From Paenibacillus oenotherae (lineage in GTDB: Bacteria > Bacillota > Bacilli > Paenibacillales > Paenibacillaceae), in the NCBI RefSeq assembly GCF_019443105.1, contig NZ_JAHZIJ010000021.1, positions 1 to 64,000 on the forward strand: a stretch of 64,000 nt of DNA. The letters run 5' to 3'. The notes under the pieces were generated by a model. That model did no database searches. It saw only the letters and a program-made list of their open reading frames with translations, and had not been told where the DNA came from. This document shows positions 7,968 through 16,816 of the stretch, piece by piece. The position numbers were made by a program, and so were the translations under genes. The first letter of the stretch is position 1; the number at the start of each line of letters is the position of its first letter.

Positions 7968-9428
7968 ATGTGGAAAGTGATGCTTGTGGAGGATGAGATG
8001 TTCGTCAGAGAGTCGGTCAAAATGATTGTCAATTGGGAGGAGCTTGGCTTCACCATTTTAGGGGAAGCAGATAATGGAGAGGAGGCTCTGCAGCTGCTTC
8101 AAGAAAAGCATTTTGATCTGGTTATTACAGATATCAAGATGCCGGTTATGGATGGGGTCGGGTTATTGAAGCAAGCCAGGGAGCTGGATTACACCTGCAA
8201 ATTTATTATGCTGAGCTGCATGAATGAATTTGAATATGTGAGAAAGGCGCTGGAATACGGGGCTTCGAATTATATTCTGAAGCTTTCCATGAGTGTAACC
8301 AGTTTGGTCGAGGCGCTATCCAAAATTAAATTGGAGCTTGAAGAGCAGTCCCAGTACGCTGATCAACGAATCCATCTGTTCTATCAGCAGATGTGGCGCC
8401 ATATAACCGAGCTGGAGCAGGAGGAGCCTGTGGCTGTGCCATCGGTCATTGCCGAGCTGCAGCATTTCAATCTCACCATTGTATCTGTTATTCGAGGCGA
8501 GGAACGCTGGACTTCCAAGGAGCATATTGGAGCGCTGCCCTTTATTGATTACCGCTATGCAGAAGTGACTCATCTCTATCACAGTGAAGGACTGACCACC
8601 GTCTTTATTTGGCATAAGCCGGAGGCGCCATTAATTGATACTTCCGCAGGAGACAACAATTACGCGATTGTGTATGGGACGAACCTGCCCTATTCGCAGC
8701 TGCATATGCAGTGGAGCAGAATCATTCAGCAGATGAGCATAGTCTGGTATAGCGGAAAGAAGGGCGTATTCTATGTGGATGCGATGGAGGTCAAGGAATC
8801 TGCTCCTTACTTTGTATGGAGAAAGAAACGAGAGCTGATATCCAGCTTCGAGAAGCTGGAAGAGAAGCGCTGCCAGGAGCTTATTGATGAGATATGGAAC
8901 GATATGCAGAGCAGCCATTTATCCATGGTGCAGGTGAAGAAGATAGCGGCAGATATCGACTATACGCTGTATTCCATGATTCAGAAGGGAAGCAGCAGCC
9001 AGAGCGCGTTATTCGATGCAAGAAATCATGAGCAGTTGAAGGGGGCGGTTCTGGCGAAATTGCAGTCATGCCTGAATGCCTACAAACAGACGCAGCCGAC
9101 GATTATGACAGACCATCCGGAAGTGAATAAGGTCATTACGTATATTAATGACAATTTTCACAACGATGATATTTCAGTGAAAAGCATGGCGGCTATGATT
9201 GCAATGGATGAAAACTATTTCAGCAGCTTGTTTAAAGCGAAGACGAAGGAAAGCCTCATTACGTATGTGCATCAGCTCCGGATTAACAAAGCGCTGTTCT
9301 ACTTGACGCAGACCGATCTCACAATCCAGCAAATTTCAGAGAATGTCGGGTTCAAAAATATTAATTATTTCAATCGCATATTCAAACGAATGAAGGGCGT
9401 CACGCCTTCTCAATATAGAGAAGGATGA
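7968..9428 (+). CDS. Response regulator with AraC-type DNA-binding domain, YesN family
   Basis: 486 residues. An N-terminal receiver domain (VMLVEDEMFVRE; phospho-acceptor Asp55 in VITDIKMP; conserved LSCMNEFEYVRKALEYGA with unusual Cys after LS), a long middle region of about 250 residues without clear motifs, and a C-terminal AraC pair of helix-turn-helices (VNKVITYINDNF near 385; ENYFSSLFK; IQQISENVGFKNINYFNRIF). The usual receiver Lys is seen in YILKLSMS. It is cotranscribed with the sensor and probably activates the transporter operon starting at 9543. No separate RBS of good quality precedes ATG 7968, suggesting translational coupling. Confidence 0.92.
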   Translation: MWKVMLVEDEMFVRESVKMIVNWEELGFTILGEADNGEEALQLLQEKHFDLVITDIKMPVMDGVGLLKQARELDYTCKFIMLSCMNEFEYVRKALEYGASNYILKLSMSVTSLVEALSKIKLELEEQSQYADQRIHLFYQQMWRHITELEQEEPVAVPSVIAELQHFNLTIVSVIRGEERWTSKEHIGALPFIDYRYAEVTHLYHSEGLTTVFIWHKPEAPLIDTSAGDNNYAIVYGTNLPYSQLHMQWSRIIQQMSIVWYSGKKGVFYVDAMEVKESAPYFVWRKKRELISSFEKLEEKRCQELIDEIWNDMQSSHLSMVQVKKIAADIDYTLYSMIQKGSSSQSALFDARNHEQLKGAVLAKLQSCLNAYKQTQPTIMTDHPEVNKVITYINDNFHNDDISVKSMAAMIAMDENYFSSLFKAKTKESLITYVHQLRINKALFYLTQTDLTIQQISENVGFKNINYFNRIFKRMKGVTPSQYREG

Positions 9429-9542
9429 GCGCCCTTGTATTTCAATTGTTTTGTTCTATGCGATTAATGGATATGTTCATTCTTTTCATCCTCAATCCTT
9501 TATAAGATGGACTCGTAACCTAACAACACAGATGGAGGTCAA

Positions 9543-10865
9543 ATGAAGATGAAAAAAAAGAGCGTAGGATTCGTTGTTATTCTAATGTTAGTAGCTGCTC
9601 TATCTGCTTGCTCAGGCAACAATAATAACCAAGGCACGAACGGGCAAGCGGGATCATCGGCTGGTTCCTCGGACAAAGTGGTTAATCTGACGTTCTGGGG
9701 AGGCGTTCCGGCTGAAGCAGGGCCGCAAGAGATTGTGGATACGTGGAACAAGCAGAACCCCAATATCCAGGTTACCTATGTTCGATATGTCAATGACGAC
9801 AGCGGCAATTTGAAATTAGATACGGCACTCGTCTCCGGCCAGAATGTCGATATCTTCGCAAACTATACCAAACCGTTGCTGTCGAAACGGGTATCGTCCG
9901 GCGCAGCGCTCGACCTGAGCCAATTCAGTGACTATAACATCGATGACAAGATGGGGGCAGGCGCGAAGGAATGGCTGGTGAATGACAAGTATTATGCGCT
10001 TCCAACGAAGAAAAACATGCACTTTGTCTGGTTGAACAAGGATGCTCTTGATGAGGCCGGGCTGCCGGTTCCAACGGATTGGACATTAGCCGATGTTGAG
10101 AAATATGCAAAAGCGCTGCAAACCGATTCCAGATGGGGCTATGCGACATTTCCATTCTGGAGAGATGTTGTTTCGTTCGACGGATCTTTGGCCGTGCAGG
10201 GATCGGTCAAGGAGGATGGCACCTCTAACTTCGACGCTCCTATCGTAGGGGAAGCCCTGCAGCAGCAATATGACATGATGCATACCTCTAAAGTGAGTCC
10301 GCCGATTAGCTTGATCGAGACGACCAAAATGAATTTGATCGCAGAATTTTTGGGCAATAAGGTCGCGATGCTGAATGCGGGCGAATGGGTATTCCGGGAT
10401 GCCAATAATTTGACGGATTATCCGCGTGACTTTAAAGCTGCATTTGCTCCACTGCCGCGAATGACAGAGGCGCAGGATGATTTCCGCTATTTGGGCGGCT
10501 TGGGCGATGCAATTGCTATTAATGCCAAATCCGAATACACCAAAGAAGCATGGGAATTTCTGAAGTGGTATGCTGACGGCGGCATGCTTCCACAGGCTAA
10601 GGGAGGCCGTATTCCAGCCTCTAAGGATGCGGATCAGTCCAAGGCAATTGAGCTGCTGCTTGGCGATTTGAAGGATAAGTATGATCTGGAATCGTTAGAA
10701 AGAGTGCTGTCGAATGAGCTGCCTACTTTCCAGGTCTCGCTTCCGCAGGAGGTACTGGATATTAGAACCGAGGAGTTTGACAAGTACTATATTAAAGCGC
10801 AGTCCTTAGAGGAGACGCTTCAGAATGTCGTCAGGAGACATAATGAGTATCTGAAGAGAAATTAA
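9543..10865 (+). CDS. Sugar ABC transporter substrate-binding lipoprotein (CUT1)
   Basis: 440 residues. A lipoprotein signal (MKMKKKSVGFVVILMLVAAL then SAC lipobox, Cys near residue 23) is followed by a Gly/Asn/Ser-rich linker and an SBP_bac_1 fold beginning VNLTFWGGVPAEAGPQEIVDTW. It should be anchored outside the membrane and deliver a sugar or polyol to the two permeases encoded next. GATGGAGG upstream gives two usable ATG codons (9543, 9549). No ATPase gene is in the operon, as is usual for CUT1 systems that share an MsmX-type ATPase encoded elsewhere. The 114 bases before it probably contain the operon promoter under YesN-type control. Confidence 0.9.
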   Translation: MKMKKKSVGFVVILMLVAALSACSGNNNNQGTNGQAGSSAGSSDKVVNLTFWGGVPAEAGPQEIVDTWNKQNPNIQVTYVRYVNDDSGNLKLDTALVSGQNVDIFANYTKPLLSKRVSSGAALDLSQFSDYNIDDKMGAGAKEWLVNDKYYALPTKKNMHFVWLNKDALDEAGLPVPTDWTLADVEKYAKALQTDSRWGYATFPFWRDVVSFDGSLAVQGSVKEDGTSNFDAPIVGEALQQQYDMMHTSKVSPPISLIETTKMNLIAEFLGNKVAMLNAGEWVFRDANNLTDYPRDFKAAFAPLPRMTEAQDDFRYLGGLGDAIAINAKSEYTKEAWEFLKWYADGGMLPQAKGGRIPASKDADQSKAIELLLGDLKDKYDLESLERVLSNELPTFQVSLPQEVLDIRTEEFDKYYIKAQSLEETLQNVVRRHNEYLKRN

Positions 10866-10929
10866 CATTGAATAATAATGGGGCGGGGAAAGGGATAGCC
10901 GTTTCTCCGCTCAATTAGGGGAGCTGCAG

Positions 10930-11814
10930 ATGAAGCTTAACTGGATGAGACGACAACAGCTGGTAGGGTATATGTTCATTGCTCCTAACATGATAGGTGT
11001 AACCGCTTTCATAATTCTTCCTGCTCTATTTTCTATTTTTTTGGCTTTCACGAATTGGGAGTTTCCGCAGCTGAAGGCTGATTTCGTCGGGATGGGCAAT
11101 TTCTCCCGATTGGTTCAAGACGAGGTCTTCTATCATTCTTTGAAAAACACGTTGATCTTTCTAGGATCAGTTCCTATATCTGTCGGACTCGGCTTTCTCG
11201 CGGCGCTTGTGCTGAACAAGAGCGTATATTTCAAAAAAACGCTGCGAACGATGTTCTTTCTGCCGTATATCACCACAGGTGTTGCGATTGCGTTTGTATG
11301 GATGCTGATCTTCCAGCCGGTCAATGGCCCGGTGAATACATTATTGATGAGTTTGGGTATCAGCAATCCGCCGGGATGGCTGTCCTCGACCTCTTCCGCC
11401 ATCTTCGTGTTCGACATTATCTGGATCTGGTTCCTGCTCGGATACAATATCATTATTTATTTGGCGGCTCTGCAGGAGATATCCTCCGAGCAGCTTGAAG
11501 CGTCCAAGATGGATGGAGCCCGCTTGTTCCATACGGTCAGATATGTGATCTGGCCCTTGGTGAGTCCGACAACACTTTTCCTGCTCATGACAGGATTTAT
11601 TGTATCGATCAAACAGATGGGTATCTTCCAAGCCGTGACGAACGGCGGGCCTGGAGACAGTACGACCGTATTATCCCTGTACATCTACAAGACGGCCTTC
11701 AGATACTATGATATGGGCTATGCTTCTGCGATTTCAGTTGCTCTGCTAGTTATCATTATTCTGATCACAGCTATACAATGGATAGCTCAGAAAAAATGGG
11801 TTCATTATTCATGA
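10930..11814 (+). CDS. Sugar ABC transporter permease (MalF/UgpA type)
   Basis: 294 residues with six predicted membrane helices and the BPD_transp_1 EAA loop near residues 188-207 (EQLEASKMDGARLFHTVRYV), which docks the ATPase. N-terminal RRQQLVGYMFIAPNMIGVTAF is typical of UgpA/MalF-like permeases of Gram-positives. AGGGGAGC lies just upstream of ATG 10930. It forms the membrane channel with the permease at 11828 and works with the lipoprotein encoded upstream. Confidence 0.92.
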   Translation: MKLNWMRRQQLVGYMFIAPNMIGVTAFIILPALFSIFLAFTNWEFPQLKADFVGMGNFSRLVQDEVFYHSLKNTLIFLGSVPISVGLGFLAALVLNKSVYFKKTLRTMFFLPYITTGVAIAFVWMLIFQPVNGPVNTLLMSLGISNPPGWLSSTSSAIFVFDIIWIWFLLGYNIIIYLAALQEISSEQLEASKMDGARLFHTVRYVIWPLVSPTTLFLLMTGFIVSIKQMGIFQAVTNGGPGDSTTVLSLYIYKTAFRYYDMGYASAISVALLVIIILITAIQWIAQKKWVHYS

Positions 11815-11827
11815 AAGGATAGAGCAT

Positions 11828-12640
11828 ATGCGTAAACTTATTTCTACGATAGTCATGCTCCTGTTTGCACTCATCATGATCTATCCATTTCTTTGGATGA
11901 TAAGCACTTCCTTTAAGCAGCCATTCGAAGTGTTTCAGTCCCCGTTTCAGTGGATATCCGATCAGCCTACTTTAAAATATCACGAGAAAGTGTGGACGGG
12001 AGCAGCCAGCTTCGTCGGTTATTATTGGAATTCTCTGAAAATATCGATTATAAGCACGATTGGAGCCGTGTTTTTTGCTGCCGTAGCCGCTTACGGGTTT
12101 TCCAGAATTGAATTTAAGGGCAGAGACACGTTGTTCTTAATCTATCTCGTAGCGATGATGATTCCGAACCAAATTATTTTCATCCCTAAATTCATTATGT
12201 TTAATTCGCTTGGGCTCTATAACACACATTGGGCATTGATACTGCCTGGTTTATTTACCGTACTTGGCGTATTTATGCTCCGGCAATTCTTCATTGCCGT
12301 GCCGAAGGATATCTCGGAATCCGCCATGCTCGATGGCGCGGGCCATTTCAGCATCTTTCTTCGCATCATGCTGCCGATGGCCAAGCCTTCCTTAGCCACA
12401 TTAGCCATTATTGATTTCTCCTGGCACTGGAATGATTTTGAGAACGCGCTTATTTTCCTGTTGGATAAGAATCTGTATACCGTCTCGCTGGGCTTGCAAA
12501 GCTTCGTGCTGGAGAACAGTGTAGATTACAACGGAATGATGGCAGCGGCTACAGCCGGCATGGTTCCGATGATCATTGTTTTCCTGATTGGCCAGAAATT
12601 TATTGTAGAGGGACTAGCCAGCTCTGCTGTTAAAGGATAA
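11828..12640 (+). CDS. Sugar ABC transporter permease (MalG/UgpE type)
   Basis: 270 residues, six membrane helices, with a MalG-type beginning (LISTIVMLLFALIMIYPFLWMISTSFK, ends quoted) and the EAA loop at about residues 160-180 (ISESAMLDGAGHFSIFLRIM). The C-terminal FIVEGLASSAVKG is the standard ending of this family. It starts 13 bases after the previous permease with GAAAGGAT upstream, so it is in the same operon. Confidence 0.92.
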   Translation: MRKLISTIVMLLFALIMIYPFLWMISTSFKQPFEVFQSPFQWISDQPTLKYHEKVWTGAASFVGYYWNSLKISIISTIGAVFFAAVAAYGFSRIEFKGRDTLFLIYLVAMMIPNQIIFIPKFIMFNSLGLYNTHWALILPGLFTVLGVFMLRQFFIAVPKDISESAMLDGAGHFSIFLRIMLPMAKPSLATLAIIDFSWHWNDFENALIFLLDKNLYTVSLGLQSFVLENSVDYNGMMAAATAGMVPMIIVFLIGQKFIVEGLASSAVKG

Positions 12641-12673
12641 CGCATAACCACATGGCGAAAGGGGCAAGTGAAA

Positions 12674-14914
12674 ATGAGGTTTGAATCGGTTAAGTCAGAT
12701 ATTACGGTGATCGGCGGCGGGTTGTCAGGCGTATGTGCTGCTGTAGCAGCCGCAAGGAACGGCAAAACGGTGGCGCTGATACAGAACCGTCCGATGCTAG
12801 GCGGCAATTCAAGCAGTGAGGTTAGAGTTTGGGTTGTTGGCGCAACAGGACATGGCGTGAATCGATATGCGCGAGAGACGGGAATTATGGGTGAAATGTT
12901 TCTGAAAAACCAGTACGTAAACCCGGATGGCAATCCGTATTTATGGGATATGGTTGTTCTTGAGACGGTGAGGAACGAGAAGAACATTCAGCTGTTTCTA
13001 AATACCGATGTGCATGAGATTGAAGCTGACGGGCCGGAGAGCGCTCGGGTCATCCACGCCGTAACGGGCTGGATGATGGGCTCTGAGCGCAGAATCAGGT
13101 TCGAGAGTCCCGTGTTCCTGGACTGTACGGGCGATGGCCTTGTCGGCTTCCTGGCAGGAGCCAAATATCGGATCGGACGGGAAGCGCACGCTGAATTTCA
13201 AGAGAAATGGGCGCCGGAGGCGGCAGATGATATTACACTAGGCAGTACACTGCTGTTCTATACGAAGGAAGTGGATCATCCCGTCCAATATATCGCGCCA
13301 AGCTTCGCCAAGGATATTACGCAAACGCCCATTCCGGTCAAACGAGTGCTGAGAAGCGGTGATTCGGGCTGCCACTATTGGTGGATAGAGTGGGGCGGAG
13401 AGATCGATACCCTCTACGATAACGAACGTATTCGGGATGAGCTGTGGTCGGTTATTTACGGGATATGGGATTACATTAAGAACTCCGGCAACTTTGATGC
13501 TGAACGGATGACGCTGGAATGGGTCGGCAGTGTGCCAGGGAAAAGGGAGTATCGGCGTTTTATCGGCGATTATGTCTTTAACCAAAATGATATTGAAGCT
13601 CAAACGCAGTTTGACGATTGCGTTACCTTCGGGGGCTGGTCGATCGATTTGCATCAGAAGGAAGGCATGTATGCTGATAATCACAAATCGATGCATTACC
13701 ATAGCGACGGCATCTTCCAGATTCCTTATCGTTCCTTGTATTCAACCAATGTGAGCAATCTGCTGTTTGCAGGCCGCAATATTAGTGCTACTCACGTCGC
13801 GTTCGGCGCAACCCGTGTAATGGGAACTTGTGCCACCATTGGCGAGGCTGCTGGAACAGCAGCGGCATTATGTGTAGAGCATGGCGTAACGCCGCGCGGG
13901 CTGTACCAGAACCACATGAAGGAGCTGCAGCAGGCATTGTTATGGCAGGATGCGTCCATCATTGGCCTGAAGCATGAGGACACCAGGGATTTGGCGAGAG
14001 CAGCGACGGTATCCGCATCCAGCTATAGATCGACCATTAATATCGATTCTCCGGCTGAGAAGCATCATCTGGAAGCAGACGCAGCCATTCTGGTGCCGGT
14101 GGATCCTGCAATCACTACGATTGAAATTCTAATGGATGTGGCGGAAGCGACTACTGTGGAGGTTGAGCTGTGGAGTACGGGCAGACCAGAGAATTATATC
14201 CCTGTGCAGCTAGAGGTGAAGGATGCTGCCTCGGTTCAAGCGGGTGACCTGCAGTGGGTATCATTCCATTTGCCATGGCGTCCAGCTGCAGCTGAGAATG
14301 CCTTTATTATTGTTCGAGAGAACGCCAGCATTCATTTGCATTTGTCGCATAAGCCATGGAGCGGTGTTCTGTCCTTCCTTAGAGAGCAGCAATTAAACGT
14401 CGCAAGAGGATTAGAAGGTCTGGACCCGAATCAACTAGTCGTGCAATGGAATATGAGACGGACCGTGCGGAAGCCGTTCTGTGTGAGGGTAGAGGAGCCA
14501 ATGGAAGTCTACCATCCGTCCAAAGCTATTGATGGTTACATGAGGCCGTATGGCGGTCCCCATATGTGGTCTGCCGAGGTGACGAATGGGGCGGAGTGGC
14601 TGCACTTCAAGTGGGAGGAGCCTGCAACGGCAAGCGAGGTCCATATTACGTTCAATGATGACGTCAATGAAGACCTGATCAATTTGCATCATCATCGCAC
14701 ACCGTTCCAGGCCATCCCTGAATTAGTAAAGAGCTACGCGATAGAGGTTCTTCGAGGGAAGGAGTGGACTGCAGTCGCAGAAGTGAATGATAATCGGCAG
14801 CGCAAGCAGGTTCATTATTTTGAGGACGCTATTACGATGCAAGAGATGCGAATCCGATGTCTGGAAACAAACGGCCATTCGCAATTCGAAATCGTGGGTG
14901 TACAAATTCGATAG
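12674..14914 (+). CDS. FAD-dependent oxidoreductase with C-terminal accessory domain
   Basis: 746 residues. The N-terminus has an FAD-binding dinucleotide fold (ITVIGGGLSGVCAAVAAARNG) followed by RPMLGGNSSSEVRVW, the hallmark of the FAD_oxidored (PF12831) family; a second nucleotide-contact region is LLFAGRNISATHVAFGATRVMGTC near residues 358-380. After about residue 450 there are beta-rich regions; the stretch near 600-740 (KAIDGYMRPY..MWSAE..EWLHFKW) resembles a discoidin-like carbohydrate-binding fold. No signal peptide, so cytoplasmic. ATG 12674 is preferred to GTG 12668 by spacing to AAAGGGG. Lying between the permeases and a polyol dehydrogenase, it probably oxidises a sugar, polyol or glycoside; the exact reaction is unknown. 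Confidence 0.78.
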   Translation: MRFESVKSDITVIGGGLSGVCAAVAAARNGKTVALIQNRPMLGGNSSSEVRVWVVGATGHGVNRYARETGIMGEMFLKNQYVNPDGNPYLWDMVVLETVRNEKNIQLFLNTDVHEIEADGPESARVIHAVTGWMMGSERRIRFESPVFLDCTGDGLVGFLAGAKYRIGREAHAEFQEKWAPEAADDITLGSTLLFYTKEVDHPVQYIAPSFAKDITQTPIPVKRVLRSGDSGCHYWWIEWGGEIDTLYDNERIRDELWSVIYGIWDYIKNSGNFDAERMTLEWVGSVPGKREYRRFIGDYVFNQNDIEAQTQFDDCVTFGGWSIDLHQKEGMYADNHKSMHYHSDGIFQIPYRSLYSTNVSNLLFAGRNISATHVAFGATRVMGTCATIGEAAGTAAALCVEHGVTPRGLYQNHMKELQQALLWQDASIIGLKHEDTRDLARAATVSASSYRSTINIDSPAEKHHLEADAAILVPVDPAITTIEILMDVAEATTVEVELWSTGRPENYIPVQLEVKDAASVQAGDLQWVSFHLPWRPAAAENAFIIVRENASIHLHLSHKPWSGVLSFLREQQLNVARGLEGLDPNQLVVQWNMRRTVRKPFCVRVEEPMEVYHPSKAIDGYMRPYGGPHMWSAEVTNGAEWLHFKWEEPATASEVHITFNDDVNEDLINLHHHRTPFQAIPELVKSYAIEVLRGKEWTAVAEVNDNRQRKQVHYFEDAITMQEMRIRCLETNGHSQFEIVGVQIR

Positions 14915-14933
14915 CTGAGGAGGCAGGCGGGGA

Positions 14934-15992
14934 ATGATGGGCAACGTGATGATGAATGCGGCGGTTATGAAGGAAAAACTGCATATCGAAGTGGAAAAGA
15001 TGGAACGGCCTGTGCCGGGCCCTGATGAAGCCTTGATAAAGGTGGCGTGTATCGGCATATGCGGCTCGGATATTCATTACTATGAGCACGGCAGAATTGG
15101 AAGATATGTCGTTGAGGAGCCGCTCATATTAGGCCATGAGGTAGCGGGTACAATTGTCCAGGTGGGAGCTAATGTGAGCAATGTGGCGGTCGGGGATCGG
15201 GTCGCCATTGAACCCGGAGTGCCATGCGGACGGTGCGACTATTGCAAGGGCGGCAGATACAATCTGTGCCCGGACGTGTTCTTTCTGGCGACTCCGCCAG
15301 ATAACGGGGCGTGGGCTGACTACATTGTTATGCGCAGCGATGTCCTGTTCAAGCTGCCGGATACGATGAGCTTCGAGGAAGGCGCCTTGCTGGAGCCGCT
15401 ATCGGTAGGCTACCATGCCATGAACCGCGCTAACGTTAGACCGAGTGATAAACTATTTATAACAGGTCTCGGCCCTATAGGCTTGTTGGCTATTCAAGCG
15501 GCAAAGCTGTTTGGCGTGCAGGAGATTTATGCGAGCGATGTTGTTGCGTTCCGCCGGGAGGTTGCCCTGCAAATGGGGGCAACAGCCGTCTTTAACCCGC
15601 TTGAGGATTCCATTGTTGAGGAGCTGGCGCGGTTAACCGACCACACTGGAATCGATGTCGTCATCGAATCGTCAGGGAATCACAGCTCCATCTCAAGCAC
15701 GGTGAATGTAGTTAAGCGAGGCGGGAGAATCGTATTCGTCGGCCTGCCTCCTGAGAATAAAGTATTGCTCGATGTAGATAAGATCATTGATTCTGAATTG
15801 AACATCTATGGTGTATTTCGATATGCCAACACCTATGCGGCAGCGATACAGGCCTATGCCAAAAGCGACCTCAATATGAGCGAGATTATTACGCATCAGT
15901 TTGATTTGCAGCATATAAGCGAGGCTCTGCAGCTTTGCAGAACGCAAAAGGACAAAGCGATTAAAGTGATGATTTATCCCCGATCAGAGTAA
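14934..15992 (+). CDS. Zinc-dependent polyol dehydrogenase (sorbitol dehydrogenase-like)
   Basis: 352 residues, medium-chain dehydrogenase. Catalytic zinc ligands are visible in GICGSDIHYYEHG (Cys) and LGHEVAG (His-Glu); the structural zinc cysteines are in PCGRCDYCKGGRYNLCPD; the NAD-binding Rossmann motif is ITGLGPIGLLAIQAAKLFG near residues 177-195. These match sorbitol/xylitol dehydrogenases, which oxidise a polyol to a ketose. AGGAGG stands 10 bases before ATG 14934. Last gene of the sugar operon; with the kinase and epimerase on the other strand it could form a polyol to ketose to ketose-phosphate to fructose-6-phosphate route. Confidence 0.9.
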   Translation: MMGNVMMNAAVMKEKLHIEVEKMERPVPGPDEALIKVACIGICGSDIHYYEHGRIGRYVVEEPLILGHEVAGTIVQVGANVSNVAVGDRVAIEPGVPCGRCDYCKGGRYNLCPDVFFLATPPDNGAWADYIVMRSDVLFKLPDTMSFEEGALLEPLSVGYHAMNRANVRPSDKLFITGLGPIGLLAIQAAKLFGVQEIYASDVVAFRREVALQMGATAVFNPLEDSIVEELARLTDHTGIDVVIESSGNHSSISSTVNVVKRGGRIVFVGLPPENKVLLDVDKIIDSELNIYGVFRYANTYAAAIQAYAKSDLNMSEIITHQFDLQHISEALQLCRTQKDKAIKVMIYPRSE

Positions 15993-16204
15993 GGGGCAAC
16001 AGCTGCTGTCCCGAGAGTCCTTTGTGGAAATCTCAACGCCCACTTTAAGAAGCGGTACGATGTGGCATGCCTGCGATCATGGCACTGTTGGCGAACTCCT
16101 CGCCAGAGGACGATCCGTCATTCGCACACCGCCGGGAGACGTGCGCGGTACGGACAAAAGAGACGAGCGAGCTGCGAGATGAGCGAAACATGATAGTGCG
16201 AGTT

Positions 16205-16435
16205 AGGCGAGACATGATAGATGCGAGCTGCGAGCTGCGAGCTGCGAGGTGCGAGATGCAAGGTGCGAGATGCAAGGTGCGAGATGCAAGGTGCGAGATG
16301 CAAGCTGGGCGAGGCATGCGAGATGCGAGTTAAGCGAAACATACGAGATGCAAGATGTGAGCTGGGCGAGACATGCGAGATGCACGATGCGAGCTAGGAG
16401 AAACATGCAAAACATGCAAAACATGCAAAACGGCA
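16205..16435. repeat. 7/14-base and 10-base minisatellite
   Basis: Units of GCGAGCT (four copies from 16223) pass into a 14-base unit GCGAGATGCAAGGT (almost four copies, 16251-16303), then degenerate versions, and end with AAACATGCAA repeated three times (16401-16430). Open frames through it (SHLA/TLHL-type peptides) are by-products of the repeat. Confidence 0.8.
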
Positions 16436-16704
16436 TTTAATTGCTCGTTTCAGGCCCCATGAAGGTGAAATGCCTGCCAGAGTGCAGGTATTTCATCTTA
16501 GTTTCTCCTTATCGGCCGATTTTTTCTCACATTCATGCCTGATCGCAGGAATATTGCCATTATGGCGTCTTGTAACCGAAAATTCATGCACATTCGCAGG
16601 CTTCTTACTCCGTCACGCTGCCGTCTAACCACACTTGGAGAAGGAGTTTCCCAGAAAGTTTGTTTGACGATTTCAGAGGCCCCACTAAGTCCCCATATAC
16701 AATG

Positions 16705-16748
16705 AAGATGCTTCCAGTCCACCTTTTAGTGGGTTGGAGGCATCTTTT
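16705..16748 (+). terminator. Hairpin at the right edge of repeat block C
   Basis: AAGATGCTTCCAGTCC pairs with GGGTTGGAGGCATCTT with a few mismatches and is followed by TTTTC. A weaker version occurs at the same place in the block near 41.4 kb. Confidence 0.5.
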
Positions 16749-16816
16749 CACATCATTTGGGACTGACTTATTGGATATAGGACTTTTCGGAAAGCAGCTT
16801 TTTGTATGTTATCGCA

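Larger units (their letters stand above)
16019..16790 (+). repeat. Repeat block C: shared flanks, minisatellite and four-hairpin element
   Basis: This whole non-coding gap matches the gap at 41056-41530 in order: TTTAAGAAGCGGTACGATGTGG, ATGCCTGCGATCATGG, CTCCTCGCCAGAGGA, hairpins, GGAGAAGGAGTTTCCC and CATCATTTGGGACTGACTTA. Within it are the minisatellite (16205-16435) and hairpins 2-4 (16467-16494, 16531-16552, 16582-16603); hairpin 1 is degenerate near 16424. It lies between the convergent ends of the dehydrogenase and MFS genes. No protein-coding gene is credible here. Confidence 0.75.

Noticed and set aside
16045-16440. Frames with SHLASRTLHLAPC-type repeated peptides
   Set aside because: Direct result of the 7/14-base tandem repeat; present on both strands.
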